DNA from: Bradyrhizobium sp. ISRA464
GTDB taxonomy: Bacteria; Pseudomonadota; Alphaproteobacteria; Rhizobiales; Xanthobacteraceae
Direction of reading: 5' to 3'
DNA: 64,000 bases
NCBI RefSeq assembly: GCF_029910095.1
Contig: NZ_CP094526.1
Location: forward strand, 3,100,001 to 3,164,000
How positions within the stretch are numbered: position 1 is the first letter of the stretch; each line of letters begins with the position of its first letter. A program made the position numbers and the translations under genes. A model generated the notes under the pieces. That model worked only from the letters and a program-made list of their open reading frames with translations. It was not told the DNA's origin and searched no databases. Shown one piece after another: positions 48,475 through 57,068 of the stretch.

Positions 48475-49897
48475 CATTACAGTTGCATCTTCCTGAAGGT
48501 TCTGAATCTATGGGCGACCATGATTCGGGATCTGATGATTGGTGGCGCGTCGGTTGAGGATACGCTGACGCTGTGGGCTTCGTCGTTGCGAGATGCCAAG
48601 CAACGCATCCGTCCGCTGTTTACGCAAGAGCGGGTCGCGGCCTCGGCGGGGCAATTTCTCGACGGACTGTTGGGCAACGAGCCGCGCAAGACGGGTTGGA
48701 TGCGGGCGGAAGCGGCTGGCGATCCAGGCCCGTGGCGCCAGCAGGCGATTCTGGGTCGGGGGCAGTGGGATGCCGACGCGCTGCGCGATATTGTACGTGA
48801 GTACGCGCTGGAAACGCTGGGTGACGAGGACGCGGTTCTGGTCATCGATGAGACCGGCTTTTTGAAACAGGGCAAGGCCTCGTGTGGGGTCGCGCGCCAG
48901 TACACTGGCTCGGCGGGCAAGATCACCAATTGCCAGATCGGAGTGTTTGCCTCCTATGTGTCGCGGCATGGCCATGCCTTCATCGATCGGGCGCTCTACC
49001 TGCCAAAGGAATGGACGGACGAACCCGCTCGCCTGAAGGCCGCACATGTCCCGAGCGATGTGAGCTTTGCGACGAAGCCCCGGATCGCGCATCAAATGAT
49101 CGCTCGCGCGATCGCCGCAAAGGTGCCGTTCTCGTTCGTAGCAGCGGACAGCGTGTATGGCACGGGAGCGATCGAAACCCTGCTGCGCAAGGCGGGCAAA
49201 GGCTATGTTCTGGGGGTTGCTTCCAATCACGTGTTCTATTCCTGGGGCAAGCAGCAGCCTGTCGCCGGCACTGCCTCTACGATCGCGCAGAGCCTTCCCA
49301 AGAAGGCCTGGCGCCGCCTGCCGTCCGGCGAAGGAACCAAAGGTCCGCGCTGGCACGACTGGGCCTATCTTGAGCTGGCCGATCTCGACGCCGGCGAATA
49401 CAACGACGACCTTGCCGGGGAATGGACCCGAGGTCTTCTGATCCGCCGCAATATTGCCGACAACAGCTTAGCCTTCTTCTCCACATGGTGCCCCAAGGGC
49501 ACGTCCATGCAGAAGCTGGTATCCGTGGAAGGCCATCGCTGGGCCATCGAAGACAGCTTCGAAACCGCCAAGAACGAGCTCGGTCTTGATCACAACGAAA
49601 CCCGCTCCTGGCATGGCTGGCATCGCCATGTCTCACTGGTCATGCTTGCCTTCGCCACGATGGCCGTCATCCGTCATCGGGCCAACACCGGAGCATTGCT
49701 TAAAAAAACGCGACCGCGGCCCCGACCGAAGCATCGTTCTTGATCCGCTGGTCGATCCAGGAAATCCGCCGCATCGCCATGAAGCTCGCCCAGCGGCGCA
49801 TCCCGCATGCCCACATCCTCGCATGGTCATCCTGGCGCAGGGCTCATCAAGCCAACGCGCGCAAAGCGCATCTCAAGCAAAAATTACAACTGTAATG
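48475..49897 (+). mobile_element. IS701-family insertion sequence, copy 2
   Basis: 1,423 bp in the opposite orientation to copy 1, same terminal repeats (CATTACAGTTG / CAACTGTAATG), flanked by CTAG at 48471-48474 and 49898-49901. The right-hand CTAG is also the left flank of the IS5-like element. Confidence 0.95.
48520..49743 (+). CDS. IS701-family transposase (zero-frame part), copy 2
   Basis: A 407-residue protein identical to that of copy 1 except Val for Ile at FSFVAADS. DDE residues are in VLVIDETGFL, AADSVYGTG and EDSFETAKNEL. The A7 run at 49702-49708 (codons CTT AAA AAA ACG) is followed in the -1 frame by 62 open codons to TAA 49893-49895, which lies within the terminal inverted repeat. 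That -1 tail contains LIRWSIQEIRR, KLAQRRIPHAHILAWS and RRAHQANARKAHLK, matching the tail of the third IS701-like element at protein level. Confidence 0.93.
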   Translation: MIRDLMIGGASVEDTLTLWASSLRDAKQRIRPLFTQERVAASAGQFLDGLLGNEPRKTGWMRAEAAGDPGPWRQQAILGRGQWDADALRDIVREYALETLGDEDAVLVIDETGFLKQGKASCGVARQYTGSAGKITNCQIGVFASYVSRHGHAFIDRALYLPKEWTDEPARLKAAHVPSDVSFATKPRIAHQMIARAIAAKVPFSFVAADSVYGTGAIETLLRKAGKGYVLGVASNHVFYSWGKQQPVAGTASTIAQSLPKKAWRRLPSGEGTKGPRWHDWAYLELADLDAGEYNDDLAGEWTRGLLIRRNIADNSLAFFSTWCPKGTSMQKLVSVEGHRWAIEDSFETAKNELGLDHNETRSWHGWHRHVSLVMLAFATMAVIRHRANTGALLKKTRPRPRPKHRS

Positions 49898-49901
49898 CTA
49901 G

Positions 49902-50747
49902 GCAGTGTGGACTCTAAGGATTCCCTTTTGAGAGCAAATCAGATTCAAGGCTGCTTTTGGGGAGGCAGTCTTGGGTGTGATGGATCGTTTGGTGTTGAGC
50001 GACGCGGCCTGGGAGCGCATGGCGCCGCTGATCATCGGCCGGCCCGACCAGAAGGGCTCGACCGGGCGAGACAACCGGATGTTCGTGGAAGGTGTGCTTT
50101 GGATCGTGCGGACCGGCTCTCCCTGGCGTGATCTTCCGGAGGTGTTCGGGGACTGGAACAGCGTGTTCCGGCGCTTCAGCCGATGGAGCACCAAGGGTGT
50201 TTGGTGGCGGATCTTCGAGGCGATGTCCGACGACCCAGACTTCGAATATCTAATCGTCGATTCCACCATCGTCCGGGCGCATCAGCACGCCGCTGGGGCG
50301 AAAAAAGGGGGCCTGAAGATCAGGCGCTTGGCCGCTCGCGCGGCGGCCTGAGCACGAAGATCCATATGGCCGTTCGCGGTCTTGGATGTCCTGTCCGGTT
50401 CACGCTCACCGCAGGCCAGAAGGGCGATGCACCGCAAGCCGCCGCATTGATCGAGGGACTGCCCGCCGAGGTCGTCATCGCCGACACAGCCTATGACGCC
50501 GACCATTTGCGCCAAGACATCGCCGCCAAAAAGGCGCTCGCCGTGATCCCCAACAACCCGTCACGCGCGCTCAAATATCCGCTCGACAAGCATCTCTATG
50601 CCCAGCGCCATCTCGTGGAATGCTGCTTCTCCAAACTCAAGCAGTTCCGTCGCGTCGCTACCCGCTTCGAAAAAACCGCCCGAAATTACCGCGCCGTCGT
50701 CACTCTCGCCGCCATCGTCCTATGGATGCGATAAGTGTCCACACCGC
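49902..50747 (+). mobile_element. IS5-family (IS427-like) insertion sequence
   Basis: 846 bp. Ends GCAGTGTGGAC and GTCCACACCGC are near-perfect inverted repeats. It is bounded by CTAG on each side (49898-49901 and 50748-50751), each shared with a neighbouring IS701-like element. It holds one transposase gene split between two frames. Confidence 0.88.
49971..50734 (+). CDS. IS5-family transposase made by -1 frameshift
   Basis: The first frame (49971-50351) encodes WERMAPLIIGRPDQKGSTGRDN, FVEGVLWIVRTGSPWRDLPE and the first catalytic Asp in LIVDSTIVRAHQHAAGAKKGG. The second, -1 frame runs to 50734 with the Asp in EVVIADTAYDADHLR and the Glu region HLVECCFSKLKQFRRVATRFEK. They overlap at AAAAAAGGGGG (50301-50311), the usual slippage site in IS427-group elements. 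Joined length is about 253 residues, normal for the group. The start may be TTG 49971 or GTG 49977; GGGGAGG lies just upstream. The element looks intact. Confidence 0.88.
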
Positions 50748-50751
50748 CTAG

Positions 50752-52162
50752 CACTACAGTTGCATTTTTGATTTGAGATGCGCCTTTCGAGCTGCGGCTT
50801 GATGGGCGCGTCGGAATGTGGACCATGCCAGGACGCGAACGATTGGGATCCGGCGCTGTGCAAGCTTTAAGATGAGGCGTCGGATTTCCTGGACCGACCA
50901 GCGGATGAGTCTTGCCGGTGCGTCGATTTCGTTTTTTTCGGCATCATCGCGTTCACCTGAGATCGGACGGTGGTCATGACGGCGTAAGCCAGCATGACCA
51001 GGGAGACATGCCGGTGCCAGCCGTGCCAAGAGCGACTTTCATTGTGGTCGAGACCGAGCTCGCCCTTTGTCGTCTCAAAATCTTCTTTGACACGCCATCG
51101 CGTTCCTTCAACACGAACGAGGCTCTCGATCGAGGTGCCCTCGGGACACCATGTGGTGAAGTAGGAGAGTTCACCGTCGGCAAGGCCGCGTCGGATCAGC
51201 AGCCCGCGGGTCCAGATGCCTGGCAGCTGCATGTCGTATTCGGCAGCGTCGAGATCGGCCAGCGGGCAATAGGCCCAATCGTAGAGACGTTCGCCCTTGG
51301 TTCCATGACCTGCCGACAGGCGCTTCCACTTTTGGGCGGGGAGCGCCTCGGCAATCTCCTTTGCTTCACCAGCCACGAGGTAATCCGGGTGCCATGAGCT
51401 GAACCAGTGGTTGGCGTGGACGCCCAGCACGTAGCCTTTGCCGGCACGCCGCAGAGCCGCTTCGAGGTCGCCGACGCCATACACACTGTCGGCAGCCACC
51501 CAAGCGAAGGGGACGTCGGCCGCGATCGCCCTCTTGACCATGCTGACGGCCAACTGCGGCTTGGTGGCAAATGCCACCGTCTCCGGCACATGGGTCGCTT
51601 TCAATCGGGTGGGATCGGATGTCCAGGCTTTCGGCAGATAGAGCGCACGATCAATGAAGGCGTGACCCTTGACGGATACGTAGGAGGCGAACACGCCGAT
51701 CTGGCAGTTGGTGATCTTGCCGGCAGAACCCGTGTATTGCCGCCCCACGCCGCACGAGGCCTTGCCCTGCTTGAGAAAGCCGGTCTCGTCGATCACCAGG
51801 ACTGCGTTGTTGTCGCCCAGATGTTCGATGACATGATCACGAACGATGTCGCGCAAGTCGTCGGCATCCCAGCGCCCACGACCCAGTAAGGCCTGCTGTC
51901 GCCACGGTCCGCTGTCGCCAGCTGCCTCGGCCCGCATCCAGCCTGTCTTGCGCGGCTCGTTGCCGAGCAACGCGTCGAGAAACTGGGCCGCCGAAGCGGC
52001 TACACGCTCCTGCGTGAACAAAGGTCGGATACGCTGCTTGGCCTCCCGCAATGACGCCGCCCACAGCGACAGCACATCCTCAACCGAAGCACCACCATTC
52101 ATCTGATCCAGAATCATGGTTGCCCATAGATTCAGAACCGTCAGATAAATGCAACTGTAGTG
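50752..52162 (-). mobile_element. IS701-family insertion sequence, distinct type
   Basis: 1,411 bp with ends CACTACAGTTG and CAACTGTAGTG (perfect 11-base inverted repeats), flanked by CTAG at 50748-50751 and 52163-52166. Related to, but clearly different from, the two copies at 46.7-49.9 kb. The right flank is one base from the stop codon of the acyltransferase gene. Confidence 0.95.
50867..52117 (-). CDS. IS701-family transposase, distinct type (zero-frame part)
   Basis: A 416-residue DDE transposase, roughly three quarters similar to the other two copies by eye. Catalytic residues are in VLVIDETGFLKQG, VAADSVYGVGD and EDFETTKGELGLDHNES. The A7 run (T7 at 50932-50938 on the plus strand) again precedes a -1 frame open to the TAG at 50754-50756 in the terminal repeat. 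That tail reads LIRWSVQEIRRLILKLAQRR, then AWSTFRRAHQAAARKAHLKS. The zero frame ends SRKSDASS. The shared tail argues for a programmed frameshift product. Confidence 0.93.
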   Translation of the reverse strand: MILDQMNGGASVEDVLSLWAASLREAKQRIRPLFTQERVAASAAQFLDALLGNEPRKTGWMRAEAAGDSGPWRQQALLGRGRWDADDLRDIVRDHVIEHLGDNNAVLVIDETGFLKQGKASCGVGRQYTGSAGKITNCQIGVFASYVSVKGHAFIDRALYLPKAWTSDPTRLKATHVPETVAFATKPQLAVSMVKRAIAADVPFAWVAADSVYGVGDLEAALRRAGKGYVLGVHANHWFSSWHPDYLVAGEAKEIAEALPAQKWKRLSAGHGTKGERLYDWAYCPLADLDAAEYDMQLPGIWTRGLLIRRGLADGELSYFTTWCPEGTSIESLVRVEGTRWRVKEDFETTKGELGLDHNESRSWHGWHRHVSLVMLAYAVMTTVRSQVNAMMPKKTKSTHRQDSSAGRSRKSDASS

Positions 52163-52167
52163 CTAGG

Positions 52168-53352
52168 CTACAGCACCTGCTTGGCGCCCGGGAGCTTGCG
52201 CAGCGCCGCCGTGGCGGCCCAGCTCAGCGCCACCGTGGCGAAGAACGCGATCGCCGCCTTTGCGATCGCCGGCAGGTCGAAGTCGAACAGCCAGTATTGC
52301 AGCCACAGCACGATCGGATAATGCGCCAGGAACATGCCATAGGCGTCTCCCTGCATGCGATCGAGCAGCGTCGGCCCCGACGCCTTCGAGTGCAGGAAAT
52401 AGCCCAGGATCGCAAACAGGATCGAGGCGCTGAACAGCACGAAGAAGGTGCCGTAGAACGCAAGATACCAGCCCGGCAGCGGATCGGGATTACCGATGAT
52501 CGCGCGCTTGATGTAGATCATCATCCACATCCCGGCGTAAGGGATCAGCGTGATGATCGCCCAGAACAGCGGAGTCCTGGTCAGCCGTCCGTTCGCGCTG
52601 AGGACGCCACGTTCGAAGTTTGCCGCACCGATGCCTGCGCCAATGAAGAAATAGGACGCATAGAGCAGCACGCGGCTGGCCTGCACCGAAAATGGTCCGA
52701 ACTCGAACCAGCGGTTCTGGCCGTAATAGACCAGCATCGGCAGGTAGACGGCGGCGCTCCCGACGACGATCAACAGCCAGAACGTTGCGGGGCGATCGAA
52801 TGCCTGCTGCGACAGGCGGTTGATCGGATCGAGCAGGCGCGGCGACACCCGGTAGAGCAGGCTCGCGGTCACGTCGAAGGCCAGCAGCACCCAGACGAAC
52901 CAGATCGGGCCGCTCGGCCATGGTCCGACAGTCACCGTCTTCCACCAGAACTCAGAGAATGTCAGCGTCGGCGTCTCGCGCAACGCGATCGCGTAATAGG
53001 CGAGCGGGATCACGGTGAAGGCACAGATCGCGAAGGGCAGGCCGAGCCGCAACAGGCGGTCGCGCAGGAAAATGGGCAGCGGCTTGTGGCCAAGCCCAGG
53101 CCAGACAAACAGCCCCGACAGGAAAAAGAACATCGCCATGAAGAAGCTGTCGGTGGCGAGCACCACGCAGTCGAAGCCGATCCACGACGTCGGATCGGTG
53201 TGCCCGAAATAGGTGTAGGGGATCACCGAGTGATGCAGCAGCACGACCAGGGTCAGGAATGTGCGCGCACGGTCCAGCGCGACATTGCGCGCATGAGCCT
53301 TCGGGGCTGCCTGAACGTCGACGGCCGGAGCGGCGTGAGCGATCGATTTCAT
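52168..53352 (-). CDS. Acyltransferase 3 / OpgC-type membrane protein
   Basis: A 394-residue multi-pass membrane protein of the acyltransferase 3 family, which O-acylates sugars or lipids on the membrane. After a polar N-terminus, NVALDRARTFLTLVVLLHHSVIPY carries the family's N-terminal Arg and His (LHHS near residue 40). About ten helices follow, with FFFLSGLFVWPGL near 80, IWFVWVLLAFD near 155, and FLAHYPIVLWLQYWLF near 345. ATG 53352 has GGGGG at four bases; the frame to 53448 is rejected. Its stop is one base from the CTAG of the last IS element, so the coding region is intact. Confidence 0.88.
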   Translation of the reverse strand: MKSIAHAAPAVDVQAAPKAHARNVALDRARTFLTLVVLLHHSVIPYTYFGHTDPTSWIGFDCVVLATDSFFMAMFFFLSGLFVWPGLGHKPLPIFLRDRLLRLGLPFAICAFTVIPLAYYAIALRETPTLTFSEFWWKTVTVGPWPSGPIWFVWVLLAFDVTASLLYRVSPRLLDPINRLSQQAFDRPATFWLLIVVGSAAVYLPMLVYYGQNRWFEFGPFSVQASRVLLYASYFFIGAGIGAANFERGVLSANGRLTRTPLFWAIITLIPYAGMWMMIYIKRAIIGNPDPLPGWYLAFYGTFFVLFSASILFAILGYFLHSKASGPTLLDRMQGDAYGMFLAHYPIVLWLQYWLFDFDLPAIAKAAIAFFATVALSWAATAALRKLPGAKQVL

Positions 53353-53471
53353 GGTACCCCCAGCAGGGTGAGTGATCGGATGTTGCAACCGGGAATCCGA
53401 TTCAGCAAGGCCCATTCGTCTCGATTCCGTGGCGTCGAGGTCCATCATCTGCGTGCATCTGCTTCGTTTCA

Positions 53472-53496
53472 GGAACTGCGGTCATTCGCGGACGTT
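53472..53496 (+). promoter_or_regulatory. EcfG-type general stress promoter ahead of the DUF1328 gene
   Basis: GGAAC (53472-53476) and CGTT (53493-53496) separated by 16 bases. This matches the known promoter form GGAAC-N16/17-CGTT used by the alphaproteobacterial general stress sigma factor. It ends 50 bases before the DUF1328 start codon. Confidence 0.55.
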
Positions 53497-53546
53497 GTCG
53501 CGGCGACTGGCGGCCGCGCATGCCGCACGGTTTGGAGGAGTTGGTA

Positions 53547-53720
53547 ATGACTATTCTTAAATGGGCGCTGATCTTCCTTGTCGTGTCGATCATCGCGGGC
53601 TTGTTGGGCTTCACCGGCATTGCGGCCGCCTCCGCCGACATCGCGCGCTTCCTGTTCTACGTTTTTGTCGTGATCTTCCTGGTGCTTCTGATCCTCGGGC
53701 TCACGATATTCAGAGCGTAG
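53547..53720 (+). CDS. DUF1328 (YtjA-like) small membrane protein
   Basis: A 57-residue protein with two helices, [19 protein letters not shown] and [21 protein letters not shown], joined by the [10 protein letters not shown] loop. This is the usual DUF1328 pattern. GGAGGAG lies about ten bases before ATG 53547. The family is often linked to stress responses, which agrees with the EcfG-like promoter upstream. Molecular function is unknown. Confidence 0.9.
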   Translation: MTILKWALIFLVVSIIAGLLGFTGIAAASADIARFLFYVFVVIFLVLLILGLTIFRA

Positions 53721-53851
53721 CCTGAGCCGGGTCGAACACCCTCGTCGTCATGCCCGGGCCTGTCCCGGGCATTCATGTCTTGCGGGCTGGGAAGGGACCG
53801 CGTGACAGGCCGGGACGAGCCAGGCCAACCACGGCAGGGGAAGACTGACCC

Positions 53852-54211
53852 CTAGGATACTTCCTCGATCTTCACTCTGTCCGGGTAGAACGCCAGGTGG
53901 CCGGCGATCTCGGTCATGGCCGGGAATGGCGTCTCATAGGTCCAGATCGCGTTGTCCAGCGTCTTGCCGTTGGCCTTGATGCTGAAATAGCTGGCGTCGC
54001 CCTTGTAGGGGCAGTGCGTGGTCCGCTCGGTGCGGGCCAGCAACTCCATGTTGGCGTCCTGGCGCGGGACATATTGCACGGCGGGATAGCTTGCTTCCTT
54101 CAACGTCAGCGCGTGGCTGGTCTCGGCCACGACAACGCCGTCTGCGGTGACGCGGACGCGCTTCGGATTGGGCGTGATCGTGATCGGATGGTCGGGGCCG
54201 GGGAGCTTCAT
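53852..54211 (-). CDS. DUF427 domain protein
   Basis: A 119-residue soluble protein with the DUF427 pattern: ITITPNPKRVRVTADGVVVAETSHALTL (strands; ADG and AET), PAVQYVPRQDANMELL near residue 45, THCPYKGDASYFSI near 65-78, and IWTYETPFPAMTEIAGHLAFYPDRV to the end. The HCPYKG motif is the family hallmark. No function is established. It is convergent with the DUF1328 gene. Confidence 0.9.
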   Translation of the reverse strand: MKLPGPDHPITITPNPKRVRVTADGVVVAETSHALTLKEASYPAVQYVPRQDANMELLARTERTTHCPYKGDASYFSIKANGKTLDNAIWTYETPFPAMTEIAGHLAFYPDRVKIEEVS

Positions 54212-54394
54212 GGTTCTGCGCCCTTTCTGGTCATTTCGTCGTGAATGCTTGTGACCGATTGATGCAGGTTTAAATCGCTGGGAATGGGAATATAGTGCTG
54301 CCAGGGATGACCTAGAAGACCACTGGCGCTAGGTTTTGCCCGCATGGCTGCCGACCCAGCCATGATTCGAATGACCTGATGGAGGTGGACTGGG

Positions 54395-54631
54395 ATGCCG
54401 ATGGACGCCCGTGATATCGAATCGATGATCAAGGCCGCGATCCCGGACGCCGAGGTAACGATCCGCGATCTGGCCGGCGACGGCGACCACTACGCGGCCA
54501 CTGTGATTTCAGAGTCCTTCCGCGGCAAGTCCCGCGTTCAGCAGCACCAGATCGTCTACCAGTCGCTCAGAGGGCAGATGGGCGGCGTGCTGCACGCGCT
54601 GGCCCTGCAGACCGGCGTGCCGGAAGGCTAG
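54395..54631 (+). CDS. bolA: BolA-family protein
   Basis: A 78-residue BolA-like protein that partners a monothiol glutaredoxin in iron-sulfur and iron homeostasis. The fold is readable: IESMIKAAIPDAEVTIRDLAGDGDHYAATVIS with GDGDHY near 27-32, FRGKSRVQQHQIVYQSLRG with the conserved His near 50, and HALALQTGVPE. This is the short IbaG/BolA2-like form. The ATG at 54395 (GGAGG nine bases before) or 54401 may be used. Its likely partner grxD is 4 kb downstream, behind ltrA-like and egt genes. Confidence 0.92.
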   Translation: MPMDARDIESMIKAAIPDAEVTIRDLAGDGDHYAATVISESFRGKSRVQQHQIVYQSLRGQMGGVLHALALQTGVPEG

Positions 54632-54655
54632 GTCCGGCCGGCGGAGGCCTGATCG

Positions 54656-55849
54656 ATGGCCGACAACCCACACGGCGCGATGTTCCGCGTTGTCGTGCCG
54701 AACCAGCATAGCCGCGTCACCAACGCCGAGCTGTTCTTCGACCTCGTCTTCGTCTTCGCCGTCACGCAGCTGTCGCACACGCTGCTGCACCATTTCACCC
54801 CGCTCGGCGCGGTCCAGGTCACGCTGCTGTTCCTCGCGGTCTGGTGGGTATGGGTCTACACCACCTGGGTCACCAACTGGCTCAACCCCGAGCTGACGCC
54901 GGTCCGCATCCTGCTCTTCCTGATGATGCTGGGCGGGCTCGTGCTGTCGACGTCGATCCCGACGGCGTTCGAGGGGCGCGGGCTGTGGTTTGCCGCCACC
55001 TATGCCGTCATGCAGACCGGGCGGACGCTGTTCTGGCTGCTGGCGACGCCGCGGCACCGGACGGCGGTGCGCCACAACGCGATCCGCATCCTGACCTGGC
55101 TGACCTGCTCGGGCGTGCTCTGGATATCAGGCGGCCTGTCCGAGGGCGACACCCGGCTGCTTCTGTGGATCGCGGCGCTGGTGATCGAATATGTCGCGCC
55201 GGCCGCGCGGTTCTGGACGCCGAAGCTCGGCTTCTCCTCGATTGAGGCCTGGGCGGTCGAGGGCGGCCATATGGCCGAGCGCTGCTCCTTGTTCGTTATC
55301 ATTGCGCTGGGCGAGGCCATCGTCGTCGACGGCGCGACCTTCGCCGATCTGGCCTGGACGCCGGAGAACGTTGCCGCCTTCGTCTCCGCCCTGGTCGGCA
55401 GCATTGCGATGTGGTGGATCTACTTCCACAAGGGGGCGGAGGCCGGCTCGGAGATGATCTCGAAATCGGCCGAGTCCGGGCGCGTGGCGCGGATCGCCTA
55501 CACCTATCTCCATATGCCGATCGTCGGCGGCATCATCCTCACCGCGGTCGCCGACGAGCTGGTGTTGAAGCACCCGAGCGGGCATTCCGATCTCAAGACG
55601 ATCGTGAGCTCGGTCGGCGGTCCGCTGCTGTTCCTGGTCGGGACCATCCTGTTCAAGCATGTGATCCGCAATTTCCTGCAGCTCTCGCACTGCGTCGGCA
55701 TCGTCGCGCTCGCCATAACCGCCTATTTCGCAAGCGAGCTGCCGCCGCTGTGGCTCTCGATCGTCACCACCGCGATCATGATCGTGGTCGCGGCGTGGGA
55801 ATCGATCTCGCTGGGGTCGTCGGCGGCGGAAGGTGAAGAGCAAGCGTAA
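54656..55849 (+). CDS. Low temperature requirement protein A (LtrA family)
   Basis: A 397-residue inner-membrane protein with about ten helices. The LtrA signature is clear: RVTNAELFFDLVFVFAVTQLSHTLL near residues 20-45 (pieces: TNAELFFDLVFVFA), WWVWVYTTWVTNWLNPE near 63-80, GHMAERCSLFVIIALGEAIVV near 205-225 (piece ERCSLFVIIALGEAIV), and MWWIYFHKGAE near 258. GGAGG precedes the ATG. It starts 25 bases after bolA and may be co-transcribed. The role of the family in bacteria is unclear. Confidence 0.92.
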   Translation: MADNPHGAMFRVVVPNQHSRVTNAELFFDLVFVFAVTQLSHTLLHHFTPLGAVQVTLLFLAVWWVWVYTTWVTNWLNPELTPVRILLFLMMLGGLVLSTSIPTAFEGRGLWFAATYAVMQTGRTLFWLLATPRHRTAVRHNAIRILTWLTCSGVLWISGGLSEGDTRLLLWIAALVIEYVAPAARFWTPKLGFSSIEAWAVEGGHMAERCSLFVIIALGEAIVVDGATFADLAWTPENVAAFVSALVGSIAMWWIYFHKGAEAGSEMISKSAESGRVARIAYTYLHMPIVGGIILTAVADELVLKHPSGHSDLKTIVSSVGGPLLFLVGTILFKHVIRNFLQLSHCVGIVALAITAYFASELPPLWLSIVTTAIMIVVAAWESISLGSSAAEGEEQA

Positions 55850-55887
55850 TCGCATGTGGGCGATTCACTATCTCATCAATGGTCTAT

Positions 55888-56014
55888 CTCCTCATCCTGA
55901 GGAGCCCGCGTATGCGGCGTCTCGAAGGATGTAGCCCGCAGACGGGCCTCATGGTTCGCCTGGCGATGCGCGGGATCGTCCAGAGACGTGGTGCGCGCTC
56001 CTCACCATGAGGAG
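55888..56014. repeat. Paired CTCCTCA/TGAGGAG hairpins
   Basis: Two perfect 7-base hairpins, CTCCTCA-TCC-TGAGGAG (55888-55904) and CTCCTCA-CCA-TGAGGAG (55998-56014), bracket a GC-rich stretch containing GCGTCTCGAAGGATG. They lie between the convergent LtrA-family and egtD genes. Confidence 0.6.
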
Positions 56015-56046
56015 CCTATGCGGCAGCCGTCGCCGCCCGCGTCGAT

Positions 56047-57015
56047 TTACTCCGCGACTAGCGCATGCACCGAGAACATCTTGTTGGCGTCGGTCCAGCT
56101 TTCGCGCACCTGCCAGCCGGAGTTGCGGGCGAGCGCGGTGAAACGGTCGAGGCTGTATTTGTAGCTGTTCTCGGTGTGGATGCTCTCGCCCGGACGGAAC
56201 GCGAAGGTGTTGCCGAGGATGCGCACCGTCTGCGCCTTGTGGCTGATCAGGTGCATCTCGATGCGATGGCGATCGCGGTTGTAGATCGAGCGGTGCGTGA
56301 ATCCCGACAGGTCGAAATTGCCGCCGAGCTCGCGGTTGATCCGCACCAGCACATTGAGATTGAAGCGCGCGGTGACACCGGCCGCGTCGTTGTAGGCGTC
56401 GTAGAGCACGCGCTCGTCCTTCTCGAGGTCGACGCCGATGATCATCTGCGCGCCGTGGCCGAGGATCTTGCGCGCGCTGCGCAGGAAGGCCGCCGCCTCG
56501 TGCGGTTCGAAATTGCCGAGCGTCGAGCCCGGGAAGAAGCCGACCTTCGGCATGCCGGCGACGGCCTCGGGCAGGGCGAACGGCGTGGTGAAATCGGCGG
56601 CGACCGGATAGATGCCGAGATCCGGAAAATCCTTGCGCAGGCCGTCGGCCTGGGCATTGAGGAAGTCGCCCGAGATATCGACCGGCACATAGGCGCTGAA
56701 TTCGCAGTGATCGAGCAGCAGCCGCACCTTGGTGGTCGCGCCGGCGCCGAATTCGACCAGCGCCGCGCCGTGCGGAATGATCGCGGCGATCTCGTCGCCG
56801 CGGTCGCGCAGGATGCCGAGCTCGGTCCGCGTCGGATAGTATTCCGGCAGCACCGTGATCTGCTCGAACAGCTCGGAGCCGGCGGCGTCGTAGAAATATT
56901 TCGGCGACAGCCGTTTCGGATGGCGGGCGAGGTCGCCGATTACGTCGCCGGCAAATGCCGAGGTCGCCTCGTCGAACGGGTACGCTTTTGCCAAAGCGGC
57001 GGCATGCACATTCAT
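56047..57015 (-). CDS. egtD: Histidine N-alpha-methyltransferase (ergothioneine synthesis)
   Basis: A 322-residue SAM enzyme that trimethylates histidine to hercynine, the first step of ergothioneine synthesis. Motifs: SPKYFYDAAGSELFEQITVLPEYYPTR near residues 36-62 (pieces KYFYDAAGS, LPEYYPTRTE), ALVEFGAGATTKVRLLL near 80, YVPVDISGDFL near 108, and FFPGSTLGNFEP near 160. These match EgtD. ATG 57015 follows GGGAGAG. It comes second in egtB-egtD, 53 bases after egtB. Confidence 0.95.
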   Translation of the reverse strand: MNVHAAALAKAYPFDEATSAFAGDVIGDLARHPKRLSPKYFYDAAGSELFEQITVLPEYYPTRTELGILRDRGDEIAAIIPHGAALVEFGAGATTKVRLLLDHCEFSAYVPVDISGDFLNAQADGLRKDFPDLGIYPVAADFTTPFALPEAVAGMPKVGFFPGSTLGNFEPHEAAAFLRSARKILGHGAQMIIGVDLEKDERVLYDAYNDAAGVTARFNLNVLVRINRELGGNFDLSGFTHRSIYNRDRHRIEMHLISHKAQTVRILGNTFAFRPGESIHTENSYKYSLDRFTALARNSGWQVRESWTDANKMFSVHALVAE

Positions 57016-57068
57016 GGTACTCTCCCGAACGCGCTTACCGGCGCGCTATTGATGTCGACAGGACTCAA

